From contig NC_134415.1 of NCBI RefSeq assembly GCF_030867145.1, forward strand, positions 12,502,417-12,566,416: a DNA stretch of 64,000 nt. The letters run 5' to 3'. Source of the stretch: Opisthocomus hoazin. Its lineage: Eukaryota > Chordata > Aves > Opisthocomiformes > Opisthocomidae. Under the pieces are notes generated by a model, which did no database searches, had not been told where the DNA came from, and saw only the letters and a list, made by a program, of their open reading frames with translations. Position numbers and translations under genes: made by a program. Positions 25,601 to 39,600 of this stretch are shown here, piece by piece (the stretch's first letter is position 1; every line of letters starts with the position of its first letter).

Positions 25601-28600
25601 GAGAAACATTATTAATTCCAGTGGACTGGCCTGTGGCACAGTCCAAATCTGCTTATAATCTTTCAGCACTCTGATATTTCTTGCACCCCTAACAAAAAGG
25701 ATCAGAGGCATGCAGAGGGGGAGGGATGGACCCACATTTCACTGTGATAAGTGCTTTGAAAAAAGAACAGCAACTGCTTCCTCTTAAACCCCTACTGTTT
25801 AACTCAATCTAGTGGTATTGGAGTTTTATTATTTTTCACAAGTAAAAAACTTGAATGAACAGGTCTATCCAACCAGCTAGTTCTTAAGAGACGGGATGCA
25901 GATTTTTTGGATAAACAAAGTATTCTGATGCATCAATTTCTTGGCCAGATTCTTTTCACTAAAGAAGAGTGAAGAATTTTGCAGGGGGGGAAAACCAACT
26001 GCAAAATGTAACGAAATCATAGTGTGGTATTCCAGGCTGTCAAAGGCTGGTGCATCATCGTTTAACTTTTCAGACTGATGAGTTTATTAGTATCTTTTTG
26101 TGTGCTCTAGTAGGTTGCCATGTACTGGGACTTAATAGCATGTTTGTGCTACCAGCAAGACAGTCAGCTACAGAACTAGCCGAGTAGCAGGTTTCTTTGA
26201 GCAGAAGGACCAGTGAAATTCAAAACTTTTTCTAGCAGGTCAGTAATACAGCTTTGTTTTTACCTGGCAAGATAAGTTTTCCCAGCCTTGTTCTGTTTTT
26301 CTTTAGTGCAGTGTGTAGCAGATGGATTTGAATGACAGGGTTGGCTGCTGTACCATATAGAACGCAGCATAAGATATATGTCTGTTTAAATTCTCCTAAA
26401 CTTGGTGCAGAGAATAATGCCAACAGGAGGAAAACAGGATGAGTAGTTTTTTGGATAGACTTTAGAGGGTTTGTCGACAGCAAAGGGAGAACCTTCTCTG
26501 GCTTTTGAGTAGATAGCCTACTACTTGAATCACAGCTGGGTTTCTCCGATGCAGTGGTTCAAAGGCATCCATATTATGATTAATGCTTGTTAGTACTTAT
26601 AATCTTTAATTGTGAATTAAATCAGAAAATCTTCTGATGGAGAGATGATTTGTCACCAGCAATCTGCATCTGAGACTTGTTTGATTGCTGCTACTGTTTT
26701 GTGGCCTTGGGAAGACCTGCTGTTGCAGACACCTTATTGCTTTCTTTTATTGCGCTTCAAATTGCACTTTGACTATTTACGTGAAAGGTTTGGGTTGTAA
26801 CTGAATTTTCCACAGGCTAGTGGCTGTTTACCCCCTTCCTGGTCCTGAGTGAAAGAGGACAAATGAGAAGTTTTCAGTGGCGTAATGTGTCAGGTGAAAT
26901 GTAGCACAGGACTGAGGAGTTTGCATGCCAGGACTTGACCTCATGCTGGACGAAGACGTTGGAATGACATTCACACAGGGCTATTAACTTATGCCTACCT
27001 TCTTCTGAAGTCATCTTTTTGAACTGGCATAACTGACAAAATTGGTATCTTCTGTCTTGTGTGTATTCAGATTTCCTCTACGTGCATCCTAACCCATAGC
27101 CACTGCCGAGCTTTCAAGCTCATCTGATTCCAAGAACACGTTTCTCCTTTCATTTGTTTGCTGTTAAAATCAGTATTTGCTGACACCTACCTAGCATTCA
27201 AAGCTGAAGTTCACTGGGGTGTGCTATGAACGCTTGCTGTCAGACATAGTAGGGCGTTAATTAAAGGGAAACGACGGACTCCTTAACAATGTTGTTAAGG
27301 CCAAGCTTAATGTTATCTACTGTGTTACATGATATTATGTCATATTCGTAATAAGGCAGGTTAGGAGCAGAAAAAATACAACTCATTGGAATTGTTTACA
27401 AAAGTTGGTACACAATGTCATGTTCTTTCTTGCTTCATTAGTACTGGTTGAGTTGTCTCCTGCTTTGTTTTACCTTTTCATGCCTTTCAGACAAACTCTG
27501 TTGTGTTGGCTGTTGTATTTCATTATTTGTATCTCGTGCTAAACGCTAAGTATCTGTGGAAAGCAGGGTCCTATTATGGTGTGCACCGAATACAGAAAAG
27601 AAAGGACCACTCTCTGCTCTTAAACAATAGCAACTGCTTTTAAACTAAGCAGAAAGTCTGAGGGTGTCACTCTGAGTATCTGTTCTCTTGCTTATGACAT
27701 GGGGATACTGATTAATCCTGTTGCATGACTGGTCATCCACCTAGTCAGCTTTCTGTTCTGAAAGATTAGGGTTACACTTCTAAATGCTGTGTAGACCCAG
27801 AAAAAGTGTTACCCAACCCAGAATATGGTGTCTCCCTATGTTTCTGGAGCATGCAAGAACACCTCTAAAAGGATTTTAGGGTTGAGACCATGAGGTGGAG
27901 ATGCAAGTTTCTCTGACTTGCCGTGTAACGCTCTGCAAGTACCAATGTCTGAGTTTCATTGTCTGAAGCACTACAAGCAAAAGACCATTATAAAAGGGCC
28001 ACAGGAATCTTTAGTACTTTTATGTTTTCTGCAGAAATCTTCAGGTGAAAGGTGATGTAAAACTTCAATGTGCTGTGCTTAAACAATATTATCACTCTAT
28101 GTTATCAACACAATTGTAATAGCACAAATGGATTTGATGATTAAATCATCATGAATAATTTGACATGGTAATAAAAAAAACAATTCGAAGTTGCAAACTG
28201 TAAACACAGCTGCTCATTCTGCTTTTATTGCAGAAGCAAGTGAGAGAGAAAACGCCATCATATTGATATAAACTTTCCCCCAAAGTCCCTGAACTTTCAA
28301 TGGGTGAAGTATTGGAGGGAAAGAAAATGTTTCCTCAAACATATCCACTCCTTTTTCTCTTCCTCTAGGCAGCTGTTTTTATGACCATAGGGAAATTTTA
28401 CCCTGTAAGGGTTATTCACCACCTGGATCGTTATAACACTAACTTTTAGGATGTTTCTACCCAAAGACAAAAGGAGGTAACTTTGGAAAATCACCTAGAA
28501 TTCGAAGTCTTGTATCTTTCACCCTCCCCTGCACTTAGTGCTCTCCTCTGTGGACGCAGGTGAGGAGAAGCCATTGGACTGAGAAATCAAAAGTGACAAA

Positions 28601-30246
28601 ATGCTCTCATAGGTTGTTACCCTGCCTTCAGATTAGCTATAAGTGGCAACACAATCAAACCCTTGTGTTGATATTGTGACAGCCTTTTTCCGGGGATTGC
28701 TCTTCAGTAAGCAGTCAGTGTATATGGCTATAGCTCTGATCCTGCAAGCGCTTGAACTGGCAGGCTGATTCTGTGCTGGTGTGTCTGCAAAGGGCAGTAA
28801 TGGTTCCTGGGTGTAGGCAAGTGGTTCTCACGCCATCAGTGTGACTGCCAGCCTGACATGCCAACAAGCTCTTACCTGGCCTTCCCCCTTCCTTTCTGCA
28901 GTGCCTGGAGCTTACACAATTAGTGCAGTGTGCTTCTCTTGTAGCAGTTACACCATTCTTGCTGGCTTTGGGCTGGCTGTAATGTATGGACTTCCCCACA
29001 AAGCACTGGGGTGCTGCTCTGTATCTGTATGGGTGTGCCAATTTGGTACCCTGCCTTCAGAGGTAGCACAGCGTTGTAGCATCTTGGTACATCAGGAAAG
29101 TACATGGTGTATGTGATGCTCACGTGACGCTAGTATACTAGTCCCCTCTCCTGCTTCTTGCTTTTGTGTGATCCAGTGCATGGCATTTCAGCTAAATCCT
29201 GTGGTCGTAGGAACATGACTTTCTGCAGTCTTCTGAAATCCATCACACAGTGTCTGCGTGAGGAAATTCTGGATTTGTGAATCAGAAGAGTTTGTCTAGA
29301 CTCAGGCACAGCTTGGTCCTTAATTCTCTGTGGTCGCTTGGGGTAGAGCAAAATGAGTGCAAAGGGGTGGAAATCGTTATTCCATGTTTTGTTTGACACA
29401 GCCTGTTCCTAGTGAAAATGTGTAATGTGCAAGGCAGCAGGGAGCACAGGATGCTCTCAACTTGAGCTAATTCTGTCATCAATGGTGTCATGTAATTATG
29501 CCACATTTTAATATTCAGACCTGCTGGATTTTCTGTGTTATTGTCTTTCAAACACCTACAGAATAGAGCCTTTTTTGCCTGAAATCAGCACTGTGCCGAG
29601 TTTAACACCTAGTCTGCTGTTCAAATAATGTCTGAAGAAATTCTTAGGGCTTCAAAATCAGTTTTACTTGGATGAGGATATCAGCATTTAGTCTGGTGGA
29701 TATAGCCATATAAGAAATATTTTGGAGGAAAGGTCACCTGAGCAGGGGATGAGTTACATTTGTTGTTTAAAGGACTGTTTCAAATGCAATACATTATCTG
29801 TGTCAAAACCAGCATGAAGTGCTTTGTTGTTATGGTGTGGCCAGTAGTAGAAAGGAATTATACAGACTGGTGGAAGTGAGCTTTGACTTGACTTGCTGTG
29901 AATCACTAATCAGGTGTTGAGGTAGGACTAAATATTAACACCTTTGAGGACACTAGGCACTGATAAACTCTGCCTTAAACCTCTGTAAAGGTACTTGGCA
30001 TGGAGAAGGCAGAAGCAATTTGTTATCAGGGTAAGCATGCATTTGAAAAGGATTCATTGATTTGGGAGACAATTCCTAATCAGGCCCAGCAGTAAGCTAG
30101 ATTTCTAGTTCAAATGTAACTGTATGTCAGTAATACTGAACAAATGCTGTTTTCTGCGTGTTTGAAAGGAGTAGGTGATCAAATTGCACATGCACCCTAC
30201 TTCCAGTCTTCCCCGACCAGCAGAACTGCCACCTAGCACGCCCCTC
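19681..30246 (+). other. KIF26B: KIF26B intron 2, continued, no gene seen
   Basis: The segment is intron without recognisable coding exons. Low-complexity tracts include an A-rich stretch at 22144-22185 with CAAAA units, T-rich runs at 22759-22791 and a T-run near 23117. A 9-bp palindrome with a 2-nt centre lies at 27281-27300. I recognise no mobile element after the CR1 fragment, although diverged old repeats could be hidden. Confidence 0.6.
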
Positions 30247-30758
30247 GGTGCTGGACTGACCCTAGCTGGCAGGTAAGCCCCCAACCACTTGCTCACCTCC
30301 CTCCGGAAGGGTCAGGATGAGAATCGAAGGGCAAAAGCAAGAGGAAAACCCTCATGGGTTGAGATAAAGACAGTATAAGTGGAGAAAAAAAGGACCCCCC
30401 TTAACTCCACTCCCCAAAACAAGCAATGCAAAAGCAGTCACTCGCCACCAGCAGACTCCAAGCAACAGCTACTTTCGAAAACCTCCCTCCCTTTTATGGC
30501 TGAGCGTGCTGTTATACGGTGTGGAACATCCCTTTGGTCAGCTGGGGTCAGCTGTCCCGTGGCTGTGTCCCCTCCCAAGCTCTTGTCCACCCCCAGCCTG
30601 CTCACTGGGATGGCAGAGTGAGAAACAGAGAAAGCCTGGGGGTTGCACAGCAATAGCTGAAATGTTGGTGTGTTACCAACACTGTTTTGGTCAGGCATCT
30701 AAAACACGTGCAGGCTGCTGTGAAGAAAATTATCTCTATCCCAGCCAAATCCAGTATA
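30247..30758 (-). mobile_element. solo LTR of an avian endogenous retrovirus, antisense
   Basis: On the - strand the segment reads as an LTR of a family common in bird genomes. Its 5' end has the TGGATTTGGCTGGGATAGAG block, and a GGGACACAGCC...CAGCTGACCCCAGCTGACC section follows. A TATA-like CCATAAAA (complement of 30492-30499) and an R/U5 section with CTGTCTTTATCTCAACCC come next. No gag, pol or env sequence flanks it, so it looks like a solo LTR left by recombination. CCCTC occurs on both sides (30242-30246 and 30759-30763) and may be a 5-bp target-site duplication, which would suit an ERVL-like element. The terminal TG is mutated or the ends are slightly misplaced. The family match is from memory of this LTR, so class assignment is tentative. 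Confidence 0.75.
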
Positions 30759-30930
30759 CCCTCCCAGCTGACTGACTGGTTGAACACTGGATTACGGAGT
30801 ACAGTAAGCTGATGGTTTAGCTGAAAACAATCTTGGGAAAAAGGAAAAAACTTCAACAGTCAAGATGGCCAGCCTGCCCAAAGCAATGCACTGTTCAGAA
30901 CCCGATTGTCCCTTTTCTTTTTGTATGACT

Positions 30931-30950
30931 TTTGTTTGTTTGTTTGTTTT
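30931..30950 (+). repeat. (TTTG)n microsatellite
   Basis: About four and a half TTTG units lie here, directly before AT-rich sequence. This is an ordinary short microsatellite. Confidence 0.85.
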
Positions 30951-33900
30951 CATTTAAATTAGCCAAATAGAAAAGAAATTATGTACCAAATGCCTAAACA
31001 GATGTAGGAGATGGAGAAGAAACAGGATGCAAGGCTCTGTGTGTTGTGGTGTGTTTTTGGGGGTTTTGATTTGTTTTGTTTTCGTAGTGTGCTTTATTTG
31101 AGTTTGCTTGTGGAGACAGATTGTACATATCTGGTTTGTACCGAAAGTAAAGGCAGAAAGCATGTCTCCCATCTTTTTCTCGTCTTCCATTTCAAATACT
31201 GGTCTGTGACTTACCCTTCACTTGCGCTTATTTTAAGTCTGTAATTCAAGTGGCTCCCATCACATTTCTAACCCTCATTGCTGAATGGCAACTGAAGAAC
31301 TTGGTACAGACAGGTATCTTAATCTGTCCATCTGCTCAGGTACCGCTACTTGTAGAAAAACATAAGGCATATGAACACTTCCATTTGAGGCACAATTGTA
31401 TTTTTGTCACCAAAACTACATGAACCAAAGAGAAGTAAAAAAACAAGGCCAAAGTCCACATTCACTTAATCTACTTATCCCAGGCTGCTTAAAGCATCTA
31501 TTTTGGGTGAAGTTCCAGACCCACTCTTTAGTCCTAAGTTTGAAAAATGTCTGAATAACAAAACTGTAATTGCCATTCTTCTTGATAACAGAGAACTAGC
31601 TGCAATTGCCCAGAAAATACTGAGTGTGCCTGTGGGCTTTCTCAACATGCAAAATAATCCTAAACTATTGCCTGCCTTTTAAAACATCAAATGCTATTAC
31701 TGGAGAGCCTATGTGCTTTAGAATAAGCAAGAGGGCGTAGGAAAGGAAGAAAAGGGTCAAATTGCCTACGGCAAGTCTTGTGCTTTAGGTAGTGATGGAC
31801 TGGCAGGTTGTCAAAACACAGACAGATTCTTCTGTAATGTGTGAACAACATGGCATCAGAATGAGTGAACAGTGTTCTGCTTTTCCAGCCTCCTTCCACC
31901 CCCGGTGCGTTATTAGATGCATTGCATAATTTGTGTGCGTGAAACATTTTATAAAGTCAGTATGGTGCCTGTCAAACTACCTGTCATTATGCTTCTTGTA
32001 AAGTGGTTATTCTGTCTGCTGCTGCTTCGGTCTGCTCCCTTCACCCAGGGAGACACAGCGCAGCTGACTTGGATTTCAGTCTCAGCTGCTGCCTAAAGTT
32101 GTCCCTTCCAAAAAGCATTGACTGACTTTGGGCGGGAGCATCATTTGTAGTGCTGGAGATAGATCTATTGCTAAGTCAAGACTTGGGTGCTTTTGGACCA
32201 GGGAGAGAACACTGGTCACGTTTTCTTCATCACTTGAATACGTCTAACTTCATTGAGTTAATTAATTGAGTGCTGACAGGACAGAGGAATCTCTCCCTTG
32301 ATTTCATATCCCCCTTTTAATTTTGTTGCTTATTTTCATATCTTTAATTTTTTTTTTCAGCTCTCTTATAAAAGTGCTGTACACTTTTATTTAAAAACAT
32401 GTATATTTTATGCTTTTGGTCTTCTTATTAGGAGATCCTGTTTAATGTGTTAGGTTTTTTTCAAAAAGTATTTAAACTCAGGCTTACAAAGACAAATTGT
32501 CATCACTGTTAAAATTTGTAAGACCAGATTTTTATCTCACAAAATTAGCAAGTGACAGTTGAGGAAAACTCCCCACATTCTTTCGTGTGTCAGGTTGTAT
32601 CTATGTGGGGGGAAGGAATGGCAAAGGCTGGGAGGTTTTACAGTCAGTGAAAAAGTTAGAGGCAGAAGGCGAGTTTTCAGGTACTATTTACTGAGCGTTC
32701 TAGGACCTCAGTTAAAAACTTGAGGGCATTCTGATGCAAATATAATTCATGCCTCTGTTCCCCTATAAATTATGCCTAACATCTAAAAAGCAAAATATTT
32801 TTACTATTCCTGAAAGTAAAATGCAGCTGTTTAAATCAGGTTGTCCTGAAGCTACAGTTCTGAACTGCACAGAGATGGGCAGACTGTGTTGTGAAGAATA
32901 AAAGATACAGCAAGACACACAGAGAAAAATTGTAGGGAAAATTAGGTCCCAAATCAATGTTCATCAAATTTGCCAGGCCTAGTTACCTCCGTCTTTTCAC
33001 TCTGACAGGTTTTAGGTGGCCTACAATGTCGCAGGCGCTCCAGAGTAACTCCTGTGATGTGGGCAAGCCCCTGTGCATGCGCCCATGTACGTGCAGGAGA
33101 TGTAGAAGTAGCCAGCTGCTCTGATCTGAGTTTGTGCTTTTTTCTGCTGTTGCTATTTCTGCCTAGGTGAGCACAACTGCCTGCAAGAAATCAAGGGAAC
33201 GGTGTTTGATCTTGTTGGGTAACTAGGTGTACTAGGCTGCAGGAGAGTTGATTGTGGCCTATGAGCTGAGCTGTCCCTCCCAACATGCCGTTGCAGGGAC
33301 TGAGCGGTTGCGGCTGGTTATTCCCTCGCGATGCTGCAGAACTGGTGTTTTACTTGCGCGTTGCAGAGCAGCTTGTCGAGGTAATTCACACCTGGGTTTG
33401 CAGTGCTCAGTATTATGAACCAAACCTAAAGTTTAGGTACGGGTGTTCTCGAGAGCAAAACCCAGCTACAGTAAACCTCTCAAGTGAGAACAAGACCTGG
33501 ACGATGCTTTTCTAGACCTGCTAAAATCAGTTTATGAAAGCGGCCAATCATTCTGTCTGTAAGTCTTGGTCTTTCAAGAACATCTATTAGTCTTCTTTAG
33601 CAGCAAGTTCATCTCAAAACTAACATTTCCTTTTGCTAGTGTGTGGCATTTCTGTGTTAGTATGGTAGAGTTCCAATTCTCTCCTATAGACAGGATAATT
33701 TTCTTGGCAATCTGTGATACAATTATATGTTGAAGCATGCAGTGAGGGACTGTTTTTGGCCAGTGATAAAATAACAATGATTGCACATAATTGCTGAAAA
33801 CAGTTTTGAATTTTATTAATGAGATACTCCAAACAACATCTTGTAGACTATTGTCTCAGTTAACAGCCAATTCGTAAGAGTTAAGTGTTGTATAATTTGC

Positions 33901-36134
33901 ATTTATTTCCCCTATTTATATTGAAATGACACTTGCTGTCCGTAATTACCCATCCTCCAGATACAAGTTGTTGCTTTTTATTTGATGTTTCCCTTAAAAC
34001 AAGTGGAAATAAACACACAGTTTAGAGTTGTATTGATTAGTCTCATCCAGGGTATAAGTAGAGTTTTTACTATGCATCTGTTTCCCCACATTTTGGGAAG
34101 ACTAGCTGCAGGCACCAGGAATTATTCTAATAAGTATTAACAAAGTGCCAAGGCTGATCACTGGGAAGCGTTTTTATAATAGCATGAAATGATGATAGGG
34201 GTCTCTCCGGTCCTGATCCAGCAAAGATTTACATATTTAACTTTCTGTGTTGTGCTATCAGTGATGCTGAATCCAATCTGAGGAACAGGAATTACTCTGC
34301 CAGATCATATGTAAGGATTCCCTTTTTCTGTAGCATTGCTTTAGGAAGTTTATGTTAGGTTGAAATCCTGGTGGTCATCTGGGATCAAAACAATAGGGAA
34401 AGCAACTCTGCTCGAGCAGATGAATTGAGGAGGCTTTTATGTGCATCATTTCTTCCACAAAACATTTCAAAATATTATAGGTATGAGGAAAATGGTCTAT
34501 TGCAGAAAAATGGAAGGAAGATGAACATTTCCACTCTTTTTTTGCCTTTGTTCATCAATAATATTTGTCTCGGGATAGAGGAAACATTGAGGTAAACTTA
34601 CTGTTTCGGGCTAAGCCCCTGCCCAGTTGTTACAGATTTAATATAAATTCATATGGTTGAGAGATTTCTAGTTTGGTTTTATCCCCCTTCCATCAAACTG
34701 CTTATCTACTTGGGGAGATATTACTGCCAGATTCCTGTAGGTGGTGTGAAGTGTTGTATAACGATGATTTGTCTGACTGCAGGGGTGGATGAAGAGAAAT
34801 TTCAATTAAGCAATTAATTTTTCTGTTGTGAAATCCTCATGCTAACAGATACCTATCTAGTGCTACAGGAACTCCATCCACAGCCTTGATATTACTCTCT
34901 ACAGGGAACGACCATGCAGTAAACTTCTGACACAGATCTGTCTCAGTTACTGAGCTTTCTTCAGATTTCTGTGTCTCTTGGTAACTGAAGTTGTGTATAC
35001 TTCTAGAAATCATAGGTGTCTAAATAGTACTATGAGGAGTAGTTTATGGAATAACCCAACTATTTGCTTAATCCAGTAAGTGATGATATTCAAAGATTTT
35101 TCTCTGAGGGAATGCTGTAATCTTCCTATTCCCCAACCTCTGCAGGAGGAGCTGACACCTTAGTTGCTGTGGAATTCATAAGCTGGATAGTATAGGCTGA
35201 GGAAAAGAAATGAATAGTGTCTTTCTCACTTTCTTCAGTGAGGTGCAAATAGGATGTGTCACTGTGCAGTCCTGGAGAACGGCTATGTGGACAGCTGAAC
35301 TTCCTGCCTATCTGGCGGATCACAGGAATGTTTCCACAGATGCTACCCAGTGCAATTAAACATGGAAGGTACATATCACTCTCCCCTTTCTTCCCACTCT
35401 TCACTTGCTGCTGCTAGCTTTGCCTGCTTTGCCTTTGTGCTGGCTTGCTTAGGAGGAGCAGAAATATGGGTTTCAGAAATATATTGCTCAAAATAAAAGC
35501 ATTCCATGTAGATGTTACATCTTTGAAGCTGATGATAAAAGATTTGTTGTGACTTCTTTTTTTGCTTGTGAATGTGTGAATAAATTTGTTGATTAATTTC
35601 TTGTTTGTGATGTCCCCCAATAGTGAGTTTAACAGCTCTTGGCCCTTCCCCTCTTCTTTAAACAGGACTTCAACAGCAAGTAGATATTGAATGAGCAATA
35701 ATGTAGCTGTTGTAGGGGGCCGAACTGGTGGAAAGAATGGACGGAAGCACAAAAAGCTTGCAAATCTGACAACAGGGATCAGTTGATCAAACTTTGAACT
35801 TATTAATTTAATCATAGTTTCCTTCAGGTTTTCCAGAAGGCTGCAGTAATCATAAAAATGAAGGATTCCTTTCAACTTCACAGGTAGCAACACTGGAAAC
35901 GCTTTAGTTCATTGGGTCAGCTTTGAAGAAACAATGCTGTTAAACAGGCCTGTAATCAAACAGACCTGCAAATAGTAATCACTGGGTAAGAAATTATGGT
36001 CTCTTTCAGGCACAGGGAATATCTAATTAATCCCTGAAGCTGTGGGTGGGCTAGAACACACCTGCTGTGATGTTTGGAAGATGACACCTTTGGTGTGAAG
36101 GGGCAGGAAAGCAGGAGGATTAATCCTCTATTAA

Positions 36135-36245
36135 AACAAAACAAAACAAAACAAAAAAACCCACCCCAAAAAAACAACAAAAAAAATCCACCAAAAAAAC
36201 CCAAAGTAAACCCCCCAAAAGCCAAACAAAACCCCCCCCAAACAG
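36135..36245 (+). repeat. A/C-only low-complexity tract
   Basis: About 110 bases consist almost only of A and C. CAAAA units come first, then alternating A-runs and C-runs, with a C8 near 36232-36239. T and G are nearly absent from this strand. It produces artefactual Lys/Pro/Asn-rich ORFs, which I do not count as genes. Confidence 0.9.
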
Positions 36246-36566
36246 AATACAAACCATAGTATTTCTTTTACTCCAAGCTTATTGCAGAATTCTCATTCAT
36301 TTTTCTTTTGTAAAACTCAGTCTTTGTGGGTTTTGAGGAGAGGGTTGGACCCAGATGCTAACATTCACAGCATAAATATCTGTCTGTCAGGCAGGCCTTG
36401 GATTGTTTTTATTAACAGACATTAAAGACTATACATCGTAAGCACGTAGTTATTGGTACTTGCAGGGGAAAATGGTATTCTTGTGCATAAGGGACCTGTT
36501 CGATGCACCTACCTTAGTGTGAATTGCGGGTTGGAGCCTTTCAATCTGTGGACTAGTTTTGACTCC

Positions 36567-36602
36567 TTTTTTTTTTTTTTTTTCTTTTTTCTTTTTTCCC
36601 CC
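36567..36602 (+). repeat. poly-T tract with C interruptions
   Basis: A run of 17 T is followed by two shorter T-runs separated by single C, then a C-run. On the opposite strand this is an A-rich tail-like sequence, but I recognise no retroelement body beside it. Confidence 0.85.
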
Positions 36603-39600
36603 GAATCTTTATTATGAGCATCCTCAGTAGGTCTGGAGGTGCCAAAATGGCTTGTGTCAAACACGGGCTAACTAATGTGTTACACATGAGTCCATGCCTT
36701 TTCACAGAAAATCTTAGTTTTTCTGTTTCCAAGAATAACATTCTTGGTCATCAGGTGTAACATCTTCTTGTCAAATTTGAAAAGTATTCACTATCAAAGA
36801 CAGAAACATCTTCTTATTTGCAAGATGATTTCAGCTGTACTTGTGATTGGATGTGAATGTGAGTCAAATCAGAAGTGCAGAAGGATTCCTTTGCGGCAGG
36901 CATGCACTAGTCATTCTGTGGTACACACCTTACTGTTTTTGTGTCTCTGTGTAGCGTTTAAAACAGTTCCTTGGGTGCTCGGATTTGTAAGTTAAGCCAT
37001 TACCAGCGATGGTATGAATTTGGAGTGAGGTAGGAAAGTGAATAGGGGAGTTAGGATTCAAGGGAATTTATTCTCCTTAGTCTTTGTACTGTCTCACACT
37101 TATACTTCTGAAGAGCAAGAATTTCTCCTGGATCATCCTGTTGTACTGTTTTGTTTGGAAGAACAGTGGATGGCTTGTTTACAAGTATTAGCATGCTGAT
37201 ATTTCTTTTACTCTTACAATAGTTGCATGCTCTATAAAGTTTAAAAAGGTTGGCACTGAGTAGGAGGTACAGCGTCTGAAAACGAAGGAACAGCCCTGGA
37301 TAGAGAAGCCCTGCTGAAGTCTGCTGTTCCCAAAATGGACTGGTCCCAAGGACTGAAGAAGTTCTAGGATGAGTGATAGGACAGCTATTGTGCCATCTGT
37401 GGCCTGCTGCTGCAGGTTACTGTATCTGAGCACTGTAAAATAATAGCATTTAATTTCAAAAGCTTTAGTCACTTTTTTTGCTATATATAGTTTTTTCCTT
37501 ATTTTATAGGTTTTGTGTGTGGTTTTCCTCAAACTGCAGGTTCTGTGAAGGCTTAGGATTATTAACATGGAGTAACGTGTCCCTTCCCTAAAATCTTGAC
37601 ACTCAAATATTCAGAAGCCTAAATCTGTAGTGGAGTTGACAGTTTGTAAATTGGTTCTCCCTTTACTTATTGAAATAGTGTTACCTATTTGTCTTATAGC
37701 CAGGAGGTTGCATACAGAGTGCCTTTTCCTCCTTTCTTGCTCTGCTTTATTTGCTGCCCCAAGGGAGACACAAGACCTTGCAAAAGAGGCTTTGATTACA
37801 CGAGTGAAGGAGAACCTGACCTTCAGATGTCGCACCCTCCTTAAGTGGGGGAGGGTAGATAATGGTTTAAGCATATACTTGATGGAAAAGAGATGTGCAA
37901 ATCTTGCTTAGGGAGGCAAAACTCTTGTTCTCAGTTACTGTTTTACCTGAAAGAAACTTGATGGTTTTGTCTCTGCTGTTTCATTTCAGGAGCAGTAACT
38001 GATGTGGCGGACAGAGTAATAGGAAATAAATCCTTCCAAAAGCTTTCCAGAAGCTGACATTTCATTCTGGCCTTTTTTGTCCAGTAGCAGCTGGTTTGCC
38101 GGCTTGCAATCTTGAGGTCCGGTTGTTGCAGCAACCTTCTCTCCAAAACCAATCCTTTTATGCGACCTCATCTCCTCTAGCCAGCGATGTGTTTCTTGAG
38201 GTACAGGAGTGGTTACAGTTGCTGCTAATGGCTGAGAAGTGAGATGTTTCTGGGGTGCTAGCTGTTATCTAGGCATAGCTGATGCTTGAAATGAAGCTTT
38301 GTGATGTCAACTCCAAATGGTCATTAATCTCTGTGAGGTAACTGTTGCCATTGTCTATGTGAAAATGAGCACATGAAAGATGGTTTTGCAAGCAAACCTT
38401 TATGTGCCCTTCAGAGCTGTTTTGATGCTGGTTTCAACCACTTCATGACACTTCATGTCTAGATGTCTTTGGAGACTTGAGACCCTCATGGTTTCAAAAG
38501 TGTAATGAAACTATTTATGTCCGAGTATTTCTGTTCAGACGGATAGCAGCTCCCTAAATGTGTGCTTGGGCCTAGGCAGTTCATCTATTTGTCGATACAA
38601 GGATCAGCTATTATCAACTTTGTGAAACTTATATACTCAAGCTTTTATAATAAACCATGACTCAGTACTTAAGTCATGTTATTGTTACCATTGCCTGACA
38701 GAATGATTTCCGAACTTGAGCCTATCAAACATTGCTCTTCTCGGAGACAGCAGCTTGCAGAACAGCATCACACCAGCAGGATGAGAGCGCTAGAAAGTGT
38801 TAAGATTCTTCTCCAAATACCGCAAGGCTACTGCTTAAGCACTTGTAGCCCTTCTTGAGTCTGAAGGCTTTCTTTTTCCATTTGCTGGATCACTGTTAGT
38901 TGTAAAAATAATGAAATGTCTCTATTTGGAAATGGAGAAATGGTGTTGCATGTTTACCCTGTCCTTGAAGGTGCCTGTAATGCTTCTTTTGGGCTGTTCC
39001 ACAAAATCTGCAGGTGTCTTTCATCAAGTCACAGTTAAAAAAGCCGTGTAGCACTGGACCCTGAGTAAATCCTTGTAGTGCCACGCTTCACATTTTCCTA
39101 GCATGATAGTGAATTACCAAGAATGTTTATCAAGACTATCTTTTCAGCCAGCTGTGTGCGTCTTTAGCTGTAATTTGATATAAGCCATACTTCCTTAGTC
39201 TACTAATGAAATATCAGGTGGTATAGCTCAATTATATTTAGGTAGTTAAGTTGCAGATCTACTACTTCTCTGCCGTCTTTTAAGTCATATATTGACTTGA
39301 CATCATTTGTTCTCTGACTGTTGTTCCCAACGTGATCCTAAGCTAAGAGTTTTTTCTTTCAGTATTTTTGTGGGTAGCAAAGCTATACTGACCATGCCTT
39401 CTCTTCACTTCTTTTCTACAGCTAGTATTTGGTTTGTCCTTTCACGATTCTACATATCCTATATGAATTATTAAAAACTACTTTATTCTTTAAGTATTTT
39501 TGGTACATCTCGTTAAACCATGTCATCCTAAATATATTCTGTGTATCTACCTGTATTATTTTATCTTTTTTCTATTTTTTTTTCCTATTTTAAAATTCCT

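Noticed and set aside
35414..35893. 159-codon antisense ORF
   Set aside because: No recognisable domain, no splice or promoter context and ordinary intron composition. An open frame of this length can occur by chance in a window of this size.
36074..36259. Lys/Pro-rich small protein
   Set aside because: It is only the translation of the A/C low-complexity tract.
37188..37568. 126-codon antisense ORF
   Set aside because: Unrecognised translation in AT-rich intron. It is probably chance.
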